A stretch of DNA of 64,000 bases from Variovorax sp. V93 (GCF_041154485.1 NZ_AP028669.1:4526001-4590000), one strand, 5' to 3'; shown: positions 7,964 to 17,338, numbered from the stretch's first letter. Program-made: numbers and translations. The notes: generated by a model not told the origin, from the letters alone.

Positions 7964-8799
7964 GCGCGGCCTCCTTCGATGCGCAGCACCGTCTCGTACA
8001 GGAATGCATCGAGTCCCGCGTTCTCGGCCTGCGGCAGCGGCGTGATCGGCTCGGCCGCATGGGCTGCCAGTTCGGCCTCGATGAATGCATGGATGCCGGG
8101 CCAGCGCGGGCTGGTCGCAGCCTCGCCGGCGCGCATCTTCACTGCGAGCAGCGCGTTGATTTCATCGATCAGCGCGGCGTCGTGCACGGCGTCGAGCGTG
8201 CGCTGCGCCAGCTCGGCGAAGCGCATCGGCGGCACGCCGGCCTGCGTGCGGATCCAGCGCGCGGCCAAGAGCGGACGCAGCACGTAAAGATATTTCTTGT
8301 AGCGCACTTCGTCGGCCTGCAGGTGCTCGCGGAAGTTCTTCTTCGCCATCGAGGTGTAGTGATGCCAGCCGCGCGCGTTGGAGAACACCGCCTCCGAGAG
8401 CGCGCGGAAACGCGGCATCGCGGCCGCATCGTCGCGGTACACCACGGGCGAGCGCAGCCATTCGAGCAGCGTGGGGTTCGACTCGCGCATCAGGCCCAGC
8501 GCCTTGCGCAGGTCCCAGCCGTTCACGTCGAGCTCGCCGCTGATCGGCAGCTCGATCACGTCGCGCCGCGGCGTCACCGTGAGGTACCAGGGCAGTCGGT
8601 TCACGTAAATGAAGCGCACGTCGTAGTCGCTGTCGGGCGAGGCAAAGCCCCAGCCGCGGCTGCCGGATTCGCAGGCGAACAGCACCGTGACGTCATGGCG
8701 CGTTTCGATATCGCGCAGGGCGTGCATGATCTGCGCGCGCATGGCGGGGTCGATGGGATGGGCGGAGTGGAGAAATTCCCTTTGCTCTTTGAGTTCCAT
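7960..8799 (-). CDS. RlaP-type nucleotidyltransferase of the RNA-repair operon
   Basis: A 279-aa protein of the RlaP (RNA-ligase-associated polymerase-beta-like nucleotidyltransferase) family. ACESGSRGWGFASPDSDYDV (about residues 43-62) is the GS...DxD nucleotidyltransferase motif, and Asp58/Asp60 are the expected metal ligands. A helical C-terminal half follows. Members commonly accompany RNA ligases, but the transferred nucleotide and the target RNA end are not established. Its stop overlaps the rtcA start (ATGA). A 91-bp gap separates it from the HEAT-like gene. Confidence 0.85.
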   Translation of the reverse strand: MELKEQREFLHSAHPIDPAMRAQIMHALRDIETRHDVTVLFACESGSRGWGFASPDSDYDVRFIYVNRLPWYLTVTPRRDVIELPISGELDVNGWDLRKALGLMRESNPTLLEWLRSPVVYRDDAAAMPRFRALSEAVFSNARGWHHYTSMAKKNFREHLQADEVRYKKYLYVLRPLLAARWIRTQAGVPPMRFAELAQRTLDAVHDAALIDEINALLAVKMRAGEAATSPRWPGIHAFIEAELAAHAAEPITPLPQAENAGLDAFLYETVLRIEGGRA

Positions 8800-8890
8800 G
8801 GTTCGAAATCTCGTTCTTGTTTGTCGATATCGCTTGTTCTTGTCGCTACTTTTCCGCGTTGTAGGGGCTGCCCCGTCAAGCCAAAAACGC

Positions 8891-9424
8891 TCACGGAGTC
8901 AACGACGGGAAGTGCCGCGCCCACGCGCGCACTTCGGCGCATACGTGTGTGCGCACCACAGCCATCTGTGACGACGACGGTGACTGCCCGATCCAATAGA
9001 GCAGCGCAAGAAGTTTCAGCAGACGTTGTGGATCGTCTTCCTGGCAAGCGAACTCAGCCTTGGCACAGGCCATCATCCGCTCAGTCGGTATTCCGCTCAA
9101 AAACGTTCGCCAACTCCAAGGAGTCGCATGGCCTTGCAGACAGGCCTCGAGCGCCCAGCCGTCGTCACCCGGATGCCGCAGGCACCCACCCAGTGCCTCC
9201 ACCGCCGCACGCCCCCTCACCTGCTCCCAAGTTCCCCACTGCGGCTGGTGCAGGTCGAGCAAGGTGCGCAACCGCGCGATATCGGCTTTCTCACCCCAGC
9301 AGCCCAACGCGGCGATGGCTAGCACGCGCAAGCCCCACCACTTGCTCTCCAGAGCCAGGTCAACTTCCGCCCGCGCTTGCGGTGTAGGCGTAGACCGGGC
9401 CAGAACGCGCAGCCGCTCGGACAT
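8891..9424 (-). CDS. HEAT-like helical protein in the RNA-repair operon
   Basis: A 177-aa protein with no recognised catalytic motif. WWGLRVLAIAALGCWGEKADIARLRTLL and VRGRAAVEALGGCL resemble consecutive helix pairs of HEAT or PBS-lyase-like repeats, suggesting a protein- or RNA-binding scaffold. The start is uncertain: ATG 9424 gives a 106-nt out-of-frame overlap with the zinc-ribbon gene, and an earlier start at 9493 would overlap more. Its place between rtcB and rlaP, on the same strand, argues for a role in the repair system. The function is unknown. Confidence 0.6.
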   Translation of the reverse strand: MSERLRVLARSTPTPQARAEVDLALESKWWGLRVLAIAALGCWGEKADIARLRTLLDLHQPQWGTWEQVRGRAAVEALGGCLRHPGDDGWALEACLQGHATPWSWRTFLSGIPTERMMACAKAEFACQEDDPQRLLKLLALLYWIGQSPSSSQMAVVRTHVCAEVRAWARHFPSLTP

Positions 9425-9804
9425 TTCGCCCACTCGGTTCGCTCCTTCCCCCCGCGCGATGCCGCGTGCGCCGCGCGACGTGCACGCCGGCATGCCAGAC
9501 AGTGCACCGCGCAGCTCTCGATGCTGCCGTGCACAACCTCATGCCACCACTTCTGTTGCTTGGCAGTCCAGACCTCCTCCGAACCACACTCGCGACAGAT
9601 GAAAGCGCGATCGACGTAGTAGGTCGGCAGCGGCCCGACCGTGTTGTTATGACGCTCCAACACGCCAACGTCGGCGGGCTCGAAGCCGGGCGATCGCAAG
9701 GACGCGCGTAGCTGATTTGACTTGCGCATTTGCGCCTCGATGTGCGCAGCGCGCTCCAGACGGCGGGCGCGAATCTCGGCGCGACGTTGTTTGTTGCTTT
9801 TCAT
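9319..9804 (-). CDS. Zinc-ribbon protein in the RNA-repair operon
   Basis: A 161-aa basic protein. It begins MKSNKQRRAEIRARRLERAA, an Arg/Lys helix. A zinc ribbon follows (FICRECGSEEVWTAKQQKWW, then CLACRRARR), with four cysteines in two CxxC pairs, matching the probable zinc-ribbon (zf-trcl type) family. Such proteins may bind RNA or ribosome-like targets; the basic N-terminus fits that. The start overlaps the preceding gene stop by 4 nt. The last 35 residues overlap the next gene in another frame and look less conserved. Confidence 0.65.
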   Translation of the reverse strand: MKSNKQRRAEIRARRLERAAHIEAQMRKSNQLRASLRSPGFEPADVGVLERHNNTVGPLPTYYVDRAFICRECGSEEVWTAKQQKWWHEVVHGSIESCAVHCLACRRARRAAHAASRGGKERTEWAKCPSGCAFWPGLRLHRKRGRKLTWLWRASGGACAC

Positions 9805-10358
9805 TGCTCGTGACTCCACTGTCTCTTGTTCTGCTCTATGACGCTCAACATCCGTTGGGCGCGTCCACGTATCCATCCGTCTGTGCGATCCGAAAGCTCT
9901 TGAACACGGGCCGAAAATCCGTCGTCGGCCCATCGTGCCGCAAGCTGGCAATCATGGCGAAAGCGCCCCACCGAAGGTCTGCGAACCAAGGTCTCCAGCA
10001 GGATTCTGCGTACATCGGCACGCTCCGAGTGAGACAGTTCGCACTGCTTTAACAGGTGGCACAGACGATCGCGCAGATAGCCGGAGCGAAAGAATCGAGG
10101 ACTCAATTCGATGTAGAGCATGGCGCTCTCGCGCCAAAAGCCTTCCCCTCGCAAGATGCCATTTCGGGCCTCATCGCTCCACAGCTCAAAAACGGGACTC
10201 TCGTAGAGGCGAAACCGCTCGGCGGCGGCTTTCCACGCGGCCTTTCCCGAGGCGGAAGAACCGCGCCGCTTGAAAGCCTCGTTCGAGGCTTGCTGCAGGC
10301 GCGCCAGTTCCGCTTCCGTTTGCCGGATGCATCTCTCATCGATTCTTGTCGTAGCCAT
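9801..10358 (-). CDS. Hypothetical protein following rtcB
   Basis: A 185-aa, largely helical, charged protein that I do not recognise. It starts MATTRIDERCIRQTEAELAR, has an amphipathic first 60 residues and later segments such as ESAMLYIELSPRFFRSGYLRD. No signal peptide, TM segment or catalytic motif is seen. It begins 24 bp after the rtcB stop and overlaps the zinc-ribbon start by 4 nt (ATGA), so it is very likely co-transcribed with rtcB and coupled to the zinc-ribbon protein. Confidence 0.65.
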   Translation of the reverse strand: MATTRIDERCIRQTEAELARLQQASNEAFKRRGSSASGKAAWKAAAERFRLYESPVFELWSDEARNGILRGEGFWRESAMLYIELSPRFFRSGYLRDRLCHLLKQCELSHSERADVRRILLETLVRRPSVGRFRHDCQLAARWADDGFSARVQELSDRTDGWIRGRAQRMLSVIEQNKRQWSHEQ

Positions 10359-10382
10359 CTTGCACAGGCCCCGATGGGCCCC

Positions 10383-11606
<1,224 letters not shown>

Positions 11607-11644
11607 TTCTTTTCTCTCTTCCATCGTTCGTTCTTCAATGCGCC

Positions 11645-12796
11645 TCAGGAACCGTTCGGCCGCAGCGTCACCAATCCGTTGAGCACCTGGTCCAGGCCAC
11701 CGACCACCGAGATCTTGTCGATCCGTTCGGCCACGCGTTCCAGCGTCTCGAGCTCCTTCATCCGCAACGCGACAGGGTTGCCCTCCATCACCTTGGCGGT
11801 GTTCAGCAGCGAGCGCGTGGCCGCGGTTTCCTCGCGGCGGCGGATCACGTTGGCCTGGGCCGACTTCTCGGCCTCCACCACCTGGGCCAGGATGGTCTTC
11901 ATCTCGCCCGGCAGGATGATGTCCTTCACGCCCACGCTCTCCAGCACCACGCCCGAATCCTTCAGCCGCTCGCGCATCTGCGCCAGCACCGTCTGGTCGA
12001 TGGCCGCCTTGTTCTCCAGCAGCGCGTCCAGCGTCTGCTCGCCCACCGCGGCACGCAGGCCGAACTGGAGTTCGCGATAGACATGTTCGGCCGGCTTGGG
12101 CATTTGCGCCAGCGCCTGGCGCACGTCGGTGAAGCGCCATACCGCAGACAGGTTCAGCCGCAGCCCCACCTTGTCGCGGGTCAGGATCTCCTGGCCGCTC
12201 ACCTCGGCGATCTGCGAACGCAGGTCCACGCAAGTCACGGCCACCTGCCGGTTGAAGCGCCAGAAACCGTGGTTTCCCGGCGGCAGCATCGCCTGCATCT
12301 GCCCTTCGAGCGTCAGCACGCCGGCATGGAATTCGGGCACCTGCACCAGCAGCACGCCGTCGAGCCCCTGCACCGCGCGTGGACGCAGGGCCACGCTCTG
12401 CAGCTTTGCCAGCAGCCCCGCCGGCAGGCGCGCATCGGCCGCCACGTCGACGACGTCCACGCGCTGCTCGCGCAGGCCGCGCCAGTACAGCTTGCGCGTG
12501 GCGGGCGGCAGGATCTGCACCAGCACGCCGTCTTCATGGCGCAGGCCGACCTGCGTTTCGCCGAGCGACACCTGCACGAACTCGCGCTCGACCAGTTCGG
12601 GCTCGCGCGCCAGGAAGTAGTCGGCCAGTTCGTGCTCGAACGCCGGCTCGGCCAGCGAGAAGCGCTCCAGCTTCAGGCTATCGAAGCGCGAGAACACCCG
12701 GTGCTTTCCCGGGCCGAGCAGTTGCTCGAAGTCGCCATTGCGCAGCAGCAGCGCGCGTTCGTTCTTCTTGACGGTGTATTGATTGAAACCCAGCAT
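11645..12796 (-). CDS. Slipin (SPFH/Band-7 family) of the RNA-repair operon
   Basis: A 383-aa protein. Its second half (about residues 180-345) is a clear SPFH/Band-7 domain: DLRSQIAEVSGQEILTRDKV, LRLNLSAVWRFTD, then GVVLESVGVKDIILPGEMKT and a coiled-coil VVEAEKSAQANVIRRREET. The N-terminal 170 residues form two related beta-rich segments without an obvious TM helix, unlike most stomatins. Slipins accompany rtcB in many bacteria that lack a Ro60 (Rsr) gene. It is the first protein gene after the structured leader. Confidence 0.9.
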   Translation of the reverse strand: MLGFNQYTVKKNERALLLRNGDFEQLLGPGKHRVFSRFDSLKLERFSLAEPAFEHELADYFLAREPELVEREFVQVSLGETQVGLRHEDGVLVQILPPATRKLYWRGLREQRVDVVDVAADARLPAGLLAKLQSVALRPRAVQGLDGVLLVQVPEFHAGVLTLEGQMQAMLPPGNHGFWRFNRQVAVTCVDLRSQIAEVSGQEILTRDKVGLRLNLSAVWRFTDVRQALAQMPKPAEHVYRELQFGLRAAVGEQTLDALLENKAAIDQTVLAQMRERLKDSGVVLESVGVKDIILPGEMKTILAQVVEAEKSAQANVIRRREETAATRSLLNTAKVMEGNPVALRMKELETLERVAERIDKISVVGGLDQVLNGLVTLRPNGS

Positions 12797-13145
12797 TTTT
12801 TTCTCCCACTCGTTGTTCGGTTCAGTTGTTCGTGTCGTGTCGTTCGTTCATTCGATCCAGGCCCTCGAAAGGGCAGGCGGCGGGCACTGCGGTGGGGCCA
12901 GGCTTTCGTGCAGCGGTCGTCGGGTCCGGTCGGTGCCCGGCGCCGCATGGGCAACGCCGTCACTTCCCTCGCCGTCCGATGGCGGCACGCAGCTCCTTGC
13001 CGCACGCACGGTGCGCAAGCCGCCTGCGCTTGGCACGGTGTCGCGCGCCCGCAAGGCCTCTTCGCCTTGCGCCGCACGCTCCGGTGTGCCGGGGCGGGGG
13101 GCTTTCGCCCCATCAGATGGCAGTGCAAGCACTGCCAGGGTTTTT
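12797..13145 (-). other. Structured leader between the tRNA-like element and the slipin start
   Basis: About 350 bp without a convincing gene. Read leftward it contains consecutive strong hairpins: GGCAGTGC/GCACTGCC (13136-13119), GGGGC-GAAA-GCCCC with a GNRA tetraloop (13111-13098), and CGCAAGGC/GCCTTGCG (13071-13050). Open frames across it have no family features. It is probably transcribed with the slipin-rtcB operon, either as leader or as part of a processed RNA containing the tRNA-like element. Below about 13040 nothing specific stands out. Confidence 0.6.
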
Positions 13146-13146
13146 C

Positions 13147-13219
13147 GCGGGAATCGAACCCGCAACGCCATGTGGTTAGCACGGTGCTCAACCATGAGCA
13201 GAACTGAATCAAGTTCAGT
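13147..13219 (-). ncRNA. tRNA-like element (pseudo-tRNA) upstream of the slipin gene
   Basis: Leftward, three tRNA arms appear in correct order and spacing: a D-like arm GCTC-ATGGTT-GAGC (13199-13186), one base, an anticodon-like arm CCGTG-CTAACCA-CATGG (13184-13168), a four-base variable region, and a perfect T arm GCGGG-TTCGATT-CCCGC (13163-13147). No 7-bp acceptor stem can form: the 5' flank instead folds on itself as ACTGAA-CTTGA-TTCAGT (13219-13203), and the 3' flank GAAAAAC lacks complementarity. No CCA follows in register. It is therefore a tRNA mimic, comparable in position to the Y-RNA/tRNA-like modules found in Ro60-RtcB operons. Confidence 0.75.
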
Positions 13220-13307
13220 CGCCAGCCAGTTCAACAGCGGCATACCGCGGACCCAAGACAGGATCTGGCCTGCGGCACCGGGCCGCTTTCATGCGGCACC
13301 TGCGAGC

Positions 13308-13335
13308 GGATGAACTGCATCCGGACGGTTCATCC
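13308..13335 (-). promoter_or_regulatory. Inverted repeat at the predicted 5' end of the RNA-repair transcript
   Basis: GGATGAAC (13308-13315) and GTTCATCC (13328-13335) form a perfect eight-base inverted repeat with a 12-nt spacer. It straddles the transcription start predicted from the sigma-54 promoter (about 13327). It could be an operator or, in part, a 5'-end RNA hairpin. Confidence 0.4.
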
Positions 13336-13337
13336 AT

Positions 13338-13353
13338 TGCAGCCGCCGTGCCA
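13338..13353 (-). promoter_or_regulatory. Sigma-54 promoter of the RNA-repair operon
   Basis: Leftward the bases read TGGCACGGCGGCTGCA, matching the -24/-12 consensus TGGCACG-N4-TTGCW at every defined position but one, with exact GG-to-GC spacing. It faces the tRNA-like element and the slipin-rtcB genes. RtcR, encoded divergently 148 bp away, is a sigma-54 activator, so this assignment is well supported by context. The first transcribed base would be near 13327. Confidence 0.85.
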
Positions 13354-13500
13354 GGTGATGAGGATCCGCACCGGAATCCTCCCGCGAGCAGTGCAAGTCA
13401 TTGATATTCAACAGGAATTTTTCTTCCGGCGCGCGTACCGCTTCGCCTTCGGCCCTGATAGGATCCTAATAAATATAGAAATTCAGCTAGTCTTTTATCC

Positions 13501-15111
13501 ATGAAACCAGTCGTCGTCATCGGCTTCCTCGGCACCCAGCTCGACGCCGGCCAGGGCGCGGGCCGCTGGAACAAGTGGCGCCCCACGGTCTCGCTCGCGC
13601 AGCACGACGACATGGTGGTCTCGCGGATGGAGCTGCTCTACACGCTCAAGCACAAGGCGCTGGCCGAGGTGGTGAAGGCCGACATCGAGGCCGTGTCGCC
13701 CGAGACCACGGTCAACCTCGTGCCTTTCGACCTCGCGGACCCCTGGGATTTCGGCGAGGTCTACACGCGCCTGTACGACTGGGCGCGCGCCTACACCTTC
13801 GACACCGAGCGCGAGCAGTACTGGACGCACATCACCACCGGCACGCACGTGGCGCAGATCTGCATGTTCCTGCTGTCGGAATCGCGCGTGGTGCCGGGCG
13901 TGCTCGCGCAGACCTCGCCGCCCCGGAAGCAGCGCGAAGGCGAGGCCGGCAAGTGCACCTTGATCGACCTCGACCTGTCGCGCTACGACGTGATCGCGCG
14001 GCGCTTCGATGCGGAGCAGCGCGACGCGGTCGCCTTCCTGAAGAGCGGCATCGCCACGCGCAACGCGCGCTTCAACGCACTGATCGACGAGATCGAGCGC
14101 GTGGCCGTGCGATCGCGCGCGCCGATCCTGCTGGTGGGGCCGACGGGCGCGGGCAAGTCCTTTCTCGCGCGGCGCATGTTCGAGCTGAAGCAGGCGCGCC
14201 ACCAGATGAGCGGGCCCTTCGTCGAAGTGAACTGCGCCACGCTGCGCGGCGACGGCGCGGCCTCCACCTTGTTCGGCCACAGGAAGGGTTCCTTCACCGG
14301 TGCGGCAAGCGACCGGGCCGGGCTGCTGCGCACGGCGAACCAGGGCGCGCTGTTCCTCGACGAGATCGGCGAGCTCGGGCTCGACGAGCAGGCCATGCTG
14401 CTCAAGGCCATCGAGGAGAAACGCTTCTTCCCGGTCGGCGCCGACAAGGAAGTGGAGAGCGACTTCCAGCTGATCGCCGGCACCAACCGCGACCTGCGCA
14501 GCGACGTGGCCGAGGGGCGGTTCCGCGAAGACCTGTTCGCGCGCATCAATCTCTGGACCTACAACCTGCCCGGCCTCGCACAGCGGCCCGAGGACATCGA
14601 GCCCAACATCGACCACCTGCTGGCCCTCCATGCGGCCGAGAACCACCGCGTGGTGCGCTTCAACGCCGAGGCGCGCGCGGCCTACCTGCGCTTTGCGCAG
14701 AGCGGCGAGGCGCTGTGGTGCGGCAACTTCCGCGACCTCTCGGCCAGCGTGACGCGGCTGGCCACGCTGGCGGATGGCGGACGCATTCCGGTGGCGCTGG
14801 TCGAGGCGGAGATCGAGCGGCTGCGCTGGCTCTGGAACCGCGAGGGCCCGGCAAGGCCAAGCGCAGGCGCTGCCGACGTCGGCCTCGGCAGCCTGCTCGG
14901 CGATGACCGCGCGGCCGCGCTCGACCTGTTCGACCGGCTGCAGCTCGAAGCGGTGGTGCGCGTGTGCCGCGACTCGCGCAGCCTGTCGGATGCGGGGCGG
15001 CAGCTCTTCCAGGCCTCGCGCGCGCAGCGCAGCGTGGTGAACGATGCCGACCGGCTGCGCAAGTACCTGGCCAAGCACGGGCTCGAATGGAGCCGCATTA
15101 CCGCGGGCTGA
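13501..15111 (+). CDS. rtcR: RtcR, sigma-54-dependent activator of the RNA-repair operon
   Basis: A 536-aa protein with an N-terminal CARF-type sensory domain (about 1-180, opening MKPVVVIGFLGTQLDAG), a central AAA+ domain and a C-terminal helix-turn-helix. The AAA+ domain shows Walker A GPTGAGKS (213-220), the sigma-54 contact loop GSFTGA and Walker B GALFLDEIGEL. The domain order and size match RtcR, which is thought to sense RNA ends or cyclic oligonucleotides through CARF. Its leader is AT-rich and holds the palindrome TAGGATCCTA at 13459-13468; no strong ribosome site precedes the ATG. Confidence 0.95.
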   Translation: MKPVVVIGFLGTQLDAGQGAGRWNKWRPTVSLAQHDDMVVSRMELLYTLKHKALAEVVKADIEAVSPETTVNLVPFDLADPWDFGEVYTRLYDWARAYTFDTEREQYWTHITTGTHVAQICMFLLSESRVVPGVLAQTSPPRKQREGEAGKCTLIDLDLSRYDVIARRFDAEQRDAVAFLKSGIATRNARFNALIDEIERVAVRSRAPILLVGPTGAGKSFLARRMFELKQARHQMSGPFVEVNCATLRGDGAASTLFGHRKGSFTGAASDRAGLLRTANQGALFLDEIGELGLDEQAMLLKAIEEKRFFPVGADKEVESDFQLIAGTNRDLRSDVAEGRFREDLFARINLWTYNLPGLAQRPEDIEPNIDHLLALHAAENHRVVRFNAEARAAYLRFAQSGEALWCGNFRDLSASVTRLATLADGGRIPVALVEAEIERLRWLWNREGPARPSAGAADVGLGSLLGDDRAAALDLFDRLQLEAVVRVCRDSRSLSDAGRQLFQASRAQRSVVNDADRLRKYLAKHGLEWSRITAG

Positions 15112-15163
15112 GCGCGGGCTGAGCTATCCTGCGCCGGAACTGCCGCATTCCACGGAGAAACCC

Positions 15164-15502
15164 ATGCCGCTGACACTGCTCCTGCGCTGCCACGATCTGG
15201 CCCAGACCCGGCGCTTCTACGCCGATGTTCTCGGCTTCGCGGCTGAGGATTCGGCAGAAGGCACGTTGACGGTCGAGAAGCAGGGCGGCAAGCTCATCTT
15301 CACGCAGCAGGATCTCTGGAAGAGCCCGCCCAGCTGCTCCGGCACCTTCTATTTCGCCGTGGCGGATGCGGCGGCCTGTTACGCCGCCGTCAAGGACAAG
15401 GCCTCCATTGCGTGGCCGCTGCAGCACATGCCTTACGGCTCCACGGAGTTCGGCGTGGTGGACTGCAACGGCTACCACCTTGCATTCCGGCAGCAGGCCT
15501 GA
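15164..15502 (+). CDS. VOC family protein, glyoxalase-like
   Basis: A 112-aa single VOC domain opening with MPLTLLLRCHDLAQTRRFYA, with the beta-alpha-beta-beta-beta pattern repeated and FGVVDCNGYHLAFRQ near the end. The Asp/His ligand positions of glyoxalases are partly kept. The start follows CGGAGAAA. It is 52 bp after rtcR but unrelated in role; the substrate is unknown. Confidence 0.8.
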   Translation: MPLTLLLRCHDLAQTRRFYADVLGFAAEDSAEGTLTVEKQGGKLIFTQQDLWKSPPSCSGTFYFAVADAAACYAAVKDKASIAWPLQHMPYGSTEFGVVDCNGYHLAFRQQA

Positions 15503-15557
15503 GCGGCCGATCCGGAAGACGCCCACGCGGGCCGGGCGCCACGGAAAGCACTCCCCC

Positions 15558-16394
15558 ATGAACTGGAAGCTGGCCTTGTTCGCAGCCCTGTCCGCCTTTC
15601 TCACCGGCTGCGTCCAGTCGATGTTCTATTACCCCGACCGCGTGCGCTACGAAACGCCCGACGCGCTCGGGCTGCGCTACGAGGCGGTGCAGTTCGCCAG
15701 CGCCGACGGCACGCGCCTGACCGGCTGGTTTCTTCCTGCCGCGGGCCGCAGCAATCCGAAGGAGGCCAAGGGCACGGTGGTCCACTTTCATGGCAACGCC
15801 CAGAACATGAGCACGCACTGGCGCTTCGTGGCCTGGCTGCCGAAGCAGGACTTCAACGTGTTCGTGTTCGACTACCGCGGCTACGGCGAATCGGCCGGCA
15901 AGCCGGAGCCCAAGGGCGTGTTCGAGGATTCCAGCGCCGCGCTCGGCCACGTGCGATCGCGCGGCGACGTCGACCCCGAGCGCCTCCTCGTCTTCGGCCA
16001 GAGCCTGGGCGGCGCCAACGCGATTGCGGTGCTGGGCTCGGGCAACCGGGCCGGCGTGAAGGCAGCGGCCATCGAATCGACCTTCTATTCGTATTCCTCG
16101 ATTGCGAACGAGAAGCTCCCCGGTGCCGGGCTGCTGGTGGGCGACGACTACGCCGCATCGAAATACGTCGCCGCCGTCGCGCCCATCCCCCTGCTGCTGA
16201 TCCACGGCACGGCCGACCGGATCATTCCGGATTCCCATTCGCGGCGCCTGCTGGAGGCCGCGCGCGAGCCCCGGCGCCTGCTCGAGGTGCCCGGCGCCGG
16301 CCACCTCGAGCCGATGACCGAGCGCTTCGGCGCCACCTGCCAGCAGGCGCTGGTGCAATTCTTCGACGCCTCGCTGCGTCCACGCCAGCCATGA
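15558..16394 (+). CDS. Alpha/beta hydrolase lipoprotein
   Basis: A 278-aa protein with a lipoprotein signal peptide ending LTGC (Cys17), then an alpha/beta hydrolase fold. HFHGNAQN is the oxyanion HG motif, GQSLGG is the nucleophile elbow (Ser of GxSxG), LLIHGTADRIIP carries the acid Asp, and GAGHLEP the catalytic His. It resembles BAAT/acyl-CoA-thioesterase-like serine hydrolases, probably anchored to the outer membrane or facing the periplasm. The substrate is unknown. Its stop overlaps the next start by 4 nt. Confidence 0.85.
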   Translation: MNWKLALFAALSAFLTGCVQSMFYYPDRVRYETPDALGLRYEAVQFASADGTRLTGWFLPAAGRSNPKEAKGTVVHFHGNAQNMSTHWRFVAWLPKQDFNVFVFDYRGYGESAGKPEPKGVFEDSSAALGHVRSRGDVDPERLLVFGQSLGGANAIAVLGSGNRAGVKAAAIESTFYSYSSIANEKLPGAGLLVGDDYAASKYVAAVAPIPLLLIHGTADRIIPDSHSRRLLEAAREPRRLLEVPGAGHLEPMTERFGATCQQALVQFFDASLRPRQP

Positions 16395-17338
16395 AGCATT
16401 TCGACGAAACCGCCACCCGCGAGCCGCTGGCCTTCGAGCGGCTCGTGCCCGCGCTGCGCGCAGCCTTCGCGGCCGAAGCTCACGTGCCGCCGCGCCATGT
16501 GCACAGCATCGAAACCGCCGGCGCCGACAAGGGCACCGTGCTCATCATGCCGGCGTGGAGCGACGCGGGCTTCCTGGGCATCAAGACCATCAATGTCTTT
16601 CCGGGCAACAGCGCACGCGGCCTGCCCGGCCTTCATGCGACCTATGTGCTGTACGACGCGCGCACCGGCGTGCCGCTGGCCATGATGGACGGCAACGAAC
16701 TCACCGCGCGCCGCACGGCCGCGGCATCGGCGCTGGGCGCCTCGTTCCTGGCACGGGCCGATGCGCACCGCATGCTGGTGCTGGGCACCGGCCGCATCGC
16801 GCGGCTGCTGCCCGCCGCGCATGCGGGCGTGCGGCCCATCGACGAGGTGCTCGTGTGGAACCACCGGGCCGAAGGCGCCCAGGCCCTGGCCGCGCAATGG
16901 CGGGCCGAAGGGGTCAACGCCCGGGCCGCCACGGACCTCGAAGCGGCCGTGCGCCAGGCCGACATCGTGAGCTGCGCCACGCTGGCCACCGCGCCGCTGG
17001 TGCGCGGCGAATGGCTGGCGCCGGGCTCGCACCTGGACCTGATCGGCAGCTTCACGCCCGCCATGCGCGAGGCCGACGTGCGCTGCTTCGACGGGGCGCG
17101 CACCTTCGTCGACACCACCGAGGCATTGCAGAAGGCCGGCGAACTGCTCGACGCCATTGCGGCCGGCACGCTGCGCGCCGATGCGGTGCAAGGCACGCTG
17201 GCCGCACTCTGCCGGGGCGAACGCGCGGGCCGCACGGGCAGCGAAGAGCGCACCGTCTTCAAGGCCGTGGGCAGCGCGCTCGAAGACCTGGCGGCCGCCA
17301 CGCTGGTCTGGCAGCACGCCGAATCGACGCCGGCCTAA
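16391..17338 (+). CDS. Ornithine cyclodeaminase / mu-crystallin family protein
   Basis: A 315-aa NAD(P)-binding protein of the ornithine cyclodeaminase family. The N-terminal substrate part contains PPRHVHS and GIKTINVFPGN, then YDARTGVPLAMMDGNELTARR and a Rossmann segment LVLGTGRIAR (GxGxxAR type). Relatives are cyclodeaminases, ketimine reductases or amino-acid dehydrogenases, so the exact reaction is open. It overlaps the hydrolase gene by 4 nt, implying a shared transcript. Confidence 0.85.
   Translation: MKHFDETATREPLAFERLVPALRAAFAAEAHVPPRHVHSIETAGADKGTVLIMPAWSDAGFLGIKTINVFPGNSARGLPGLHATYVLYDARTGVPLAMMDGNELTARRTAAASALGASFLARADAHRMLVLGTGRIARLLPAAHAGVRPIDEVLVWNHRAEGAQALAAQWRAEGVNARAATDLEAAVRQADIVSCATLATAPLVRGEWLAPGSHLDLIGSFTPAMREADVRCFDGARTFVDTTEALQKAGELLDAIAAGTLRADAVQGTLAALCRGERAGRTGSEERTVFKAVGSALEDLAAATLVWQHAESTPA

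Noticed and set aside
13147..13200. A functional tRNA gene
   Set aside because: No acceptor stem can pair, no encoded CCA in register, and position 37 of the anticodon-like loop is a pyrimidine.
12673..13243. Small protein-coding frames in the slipin leader
   Set aside because: They overlap the tRNA-like element and hairpins, lack ribosome sites and have no recognisable family features.
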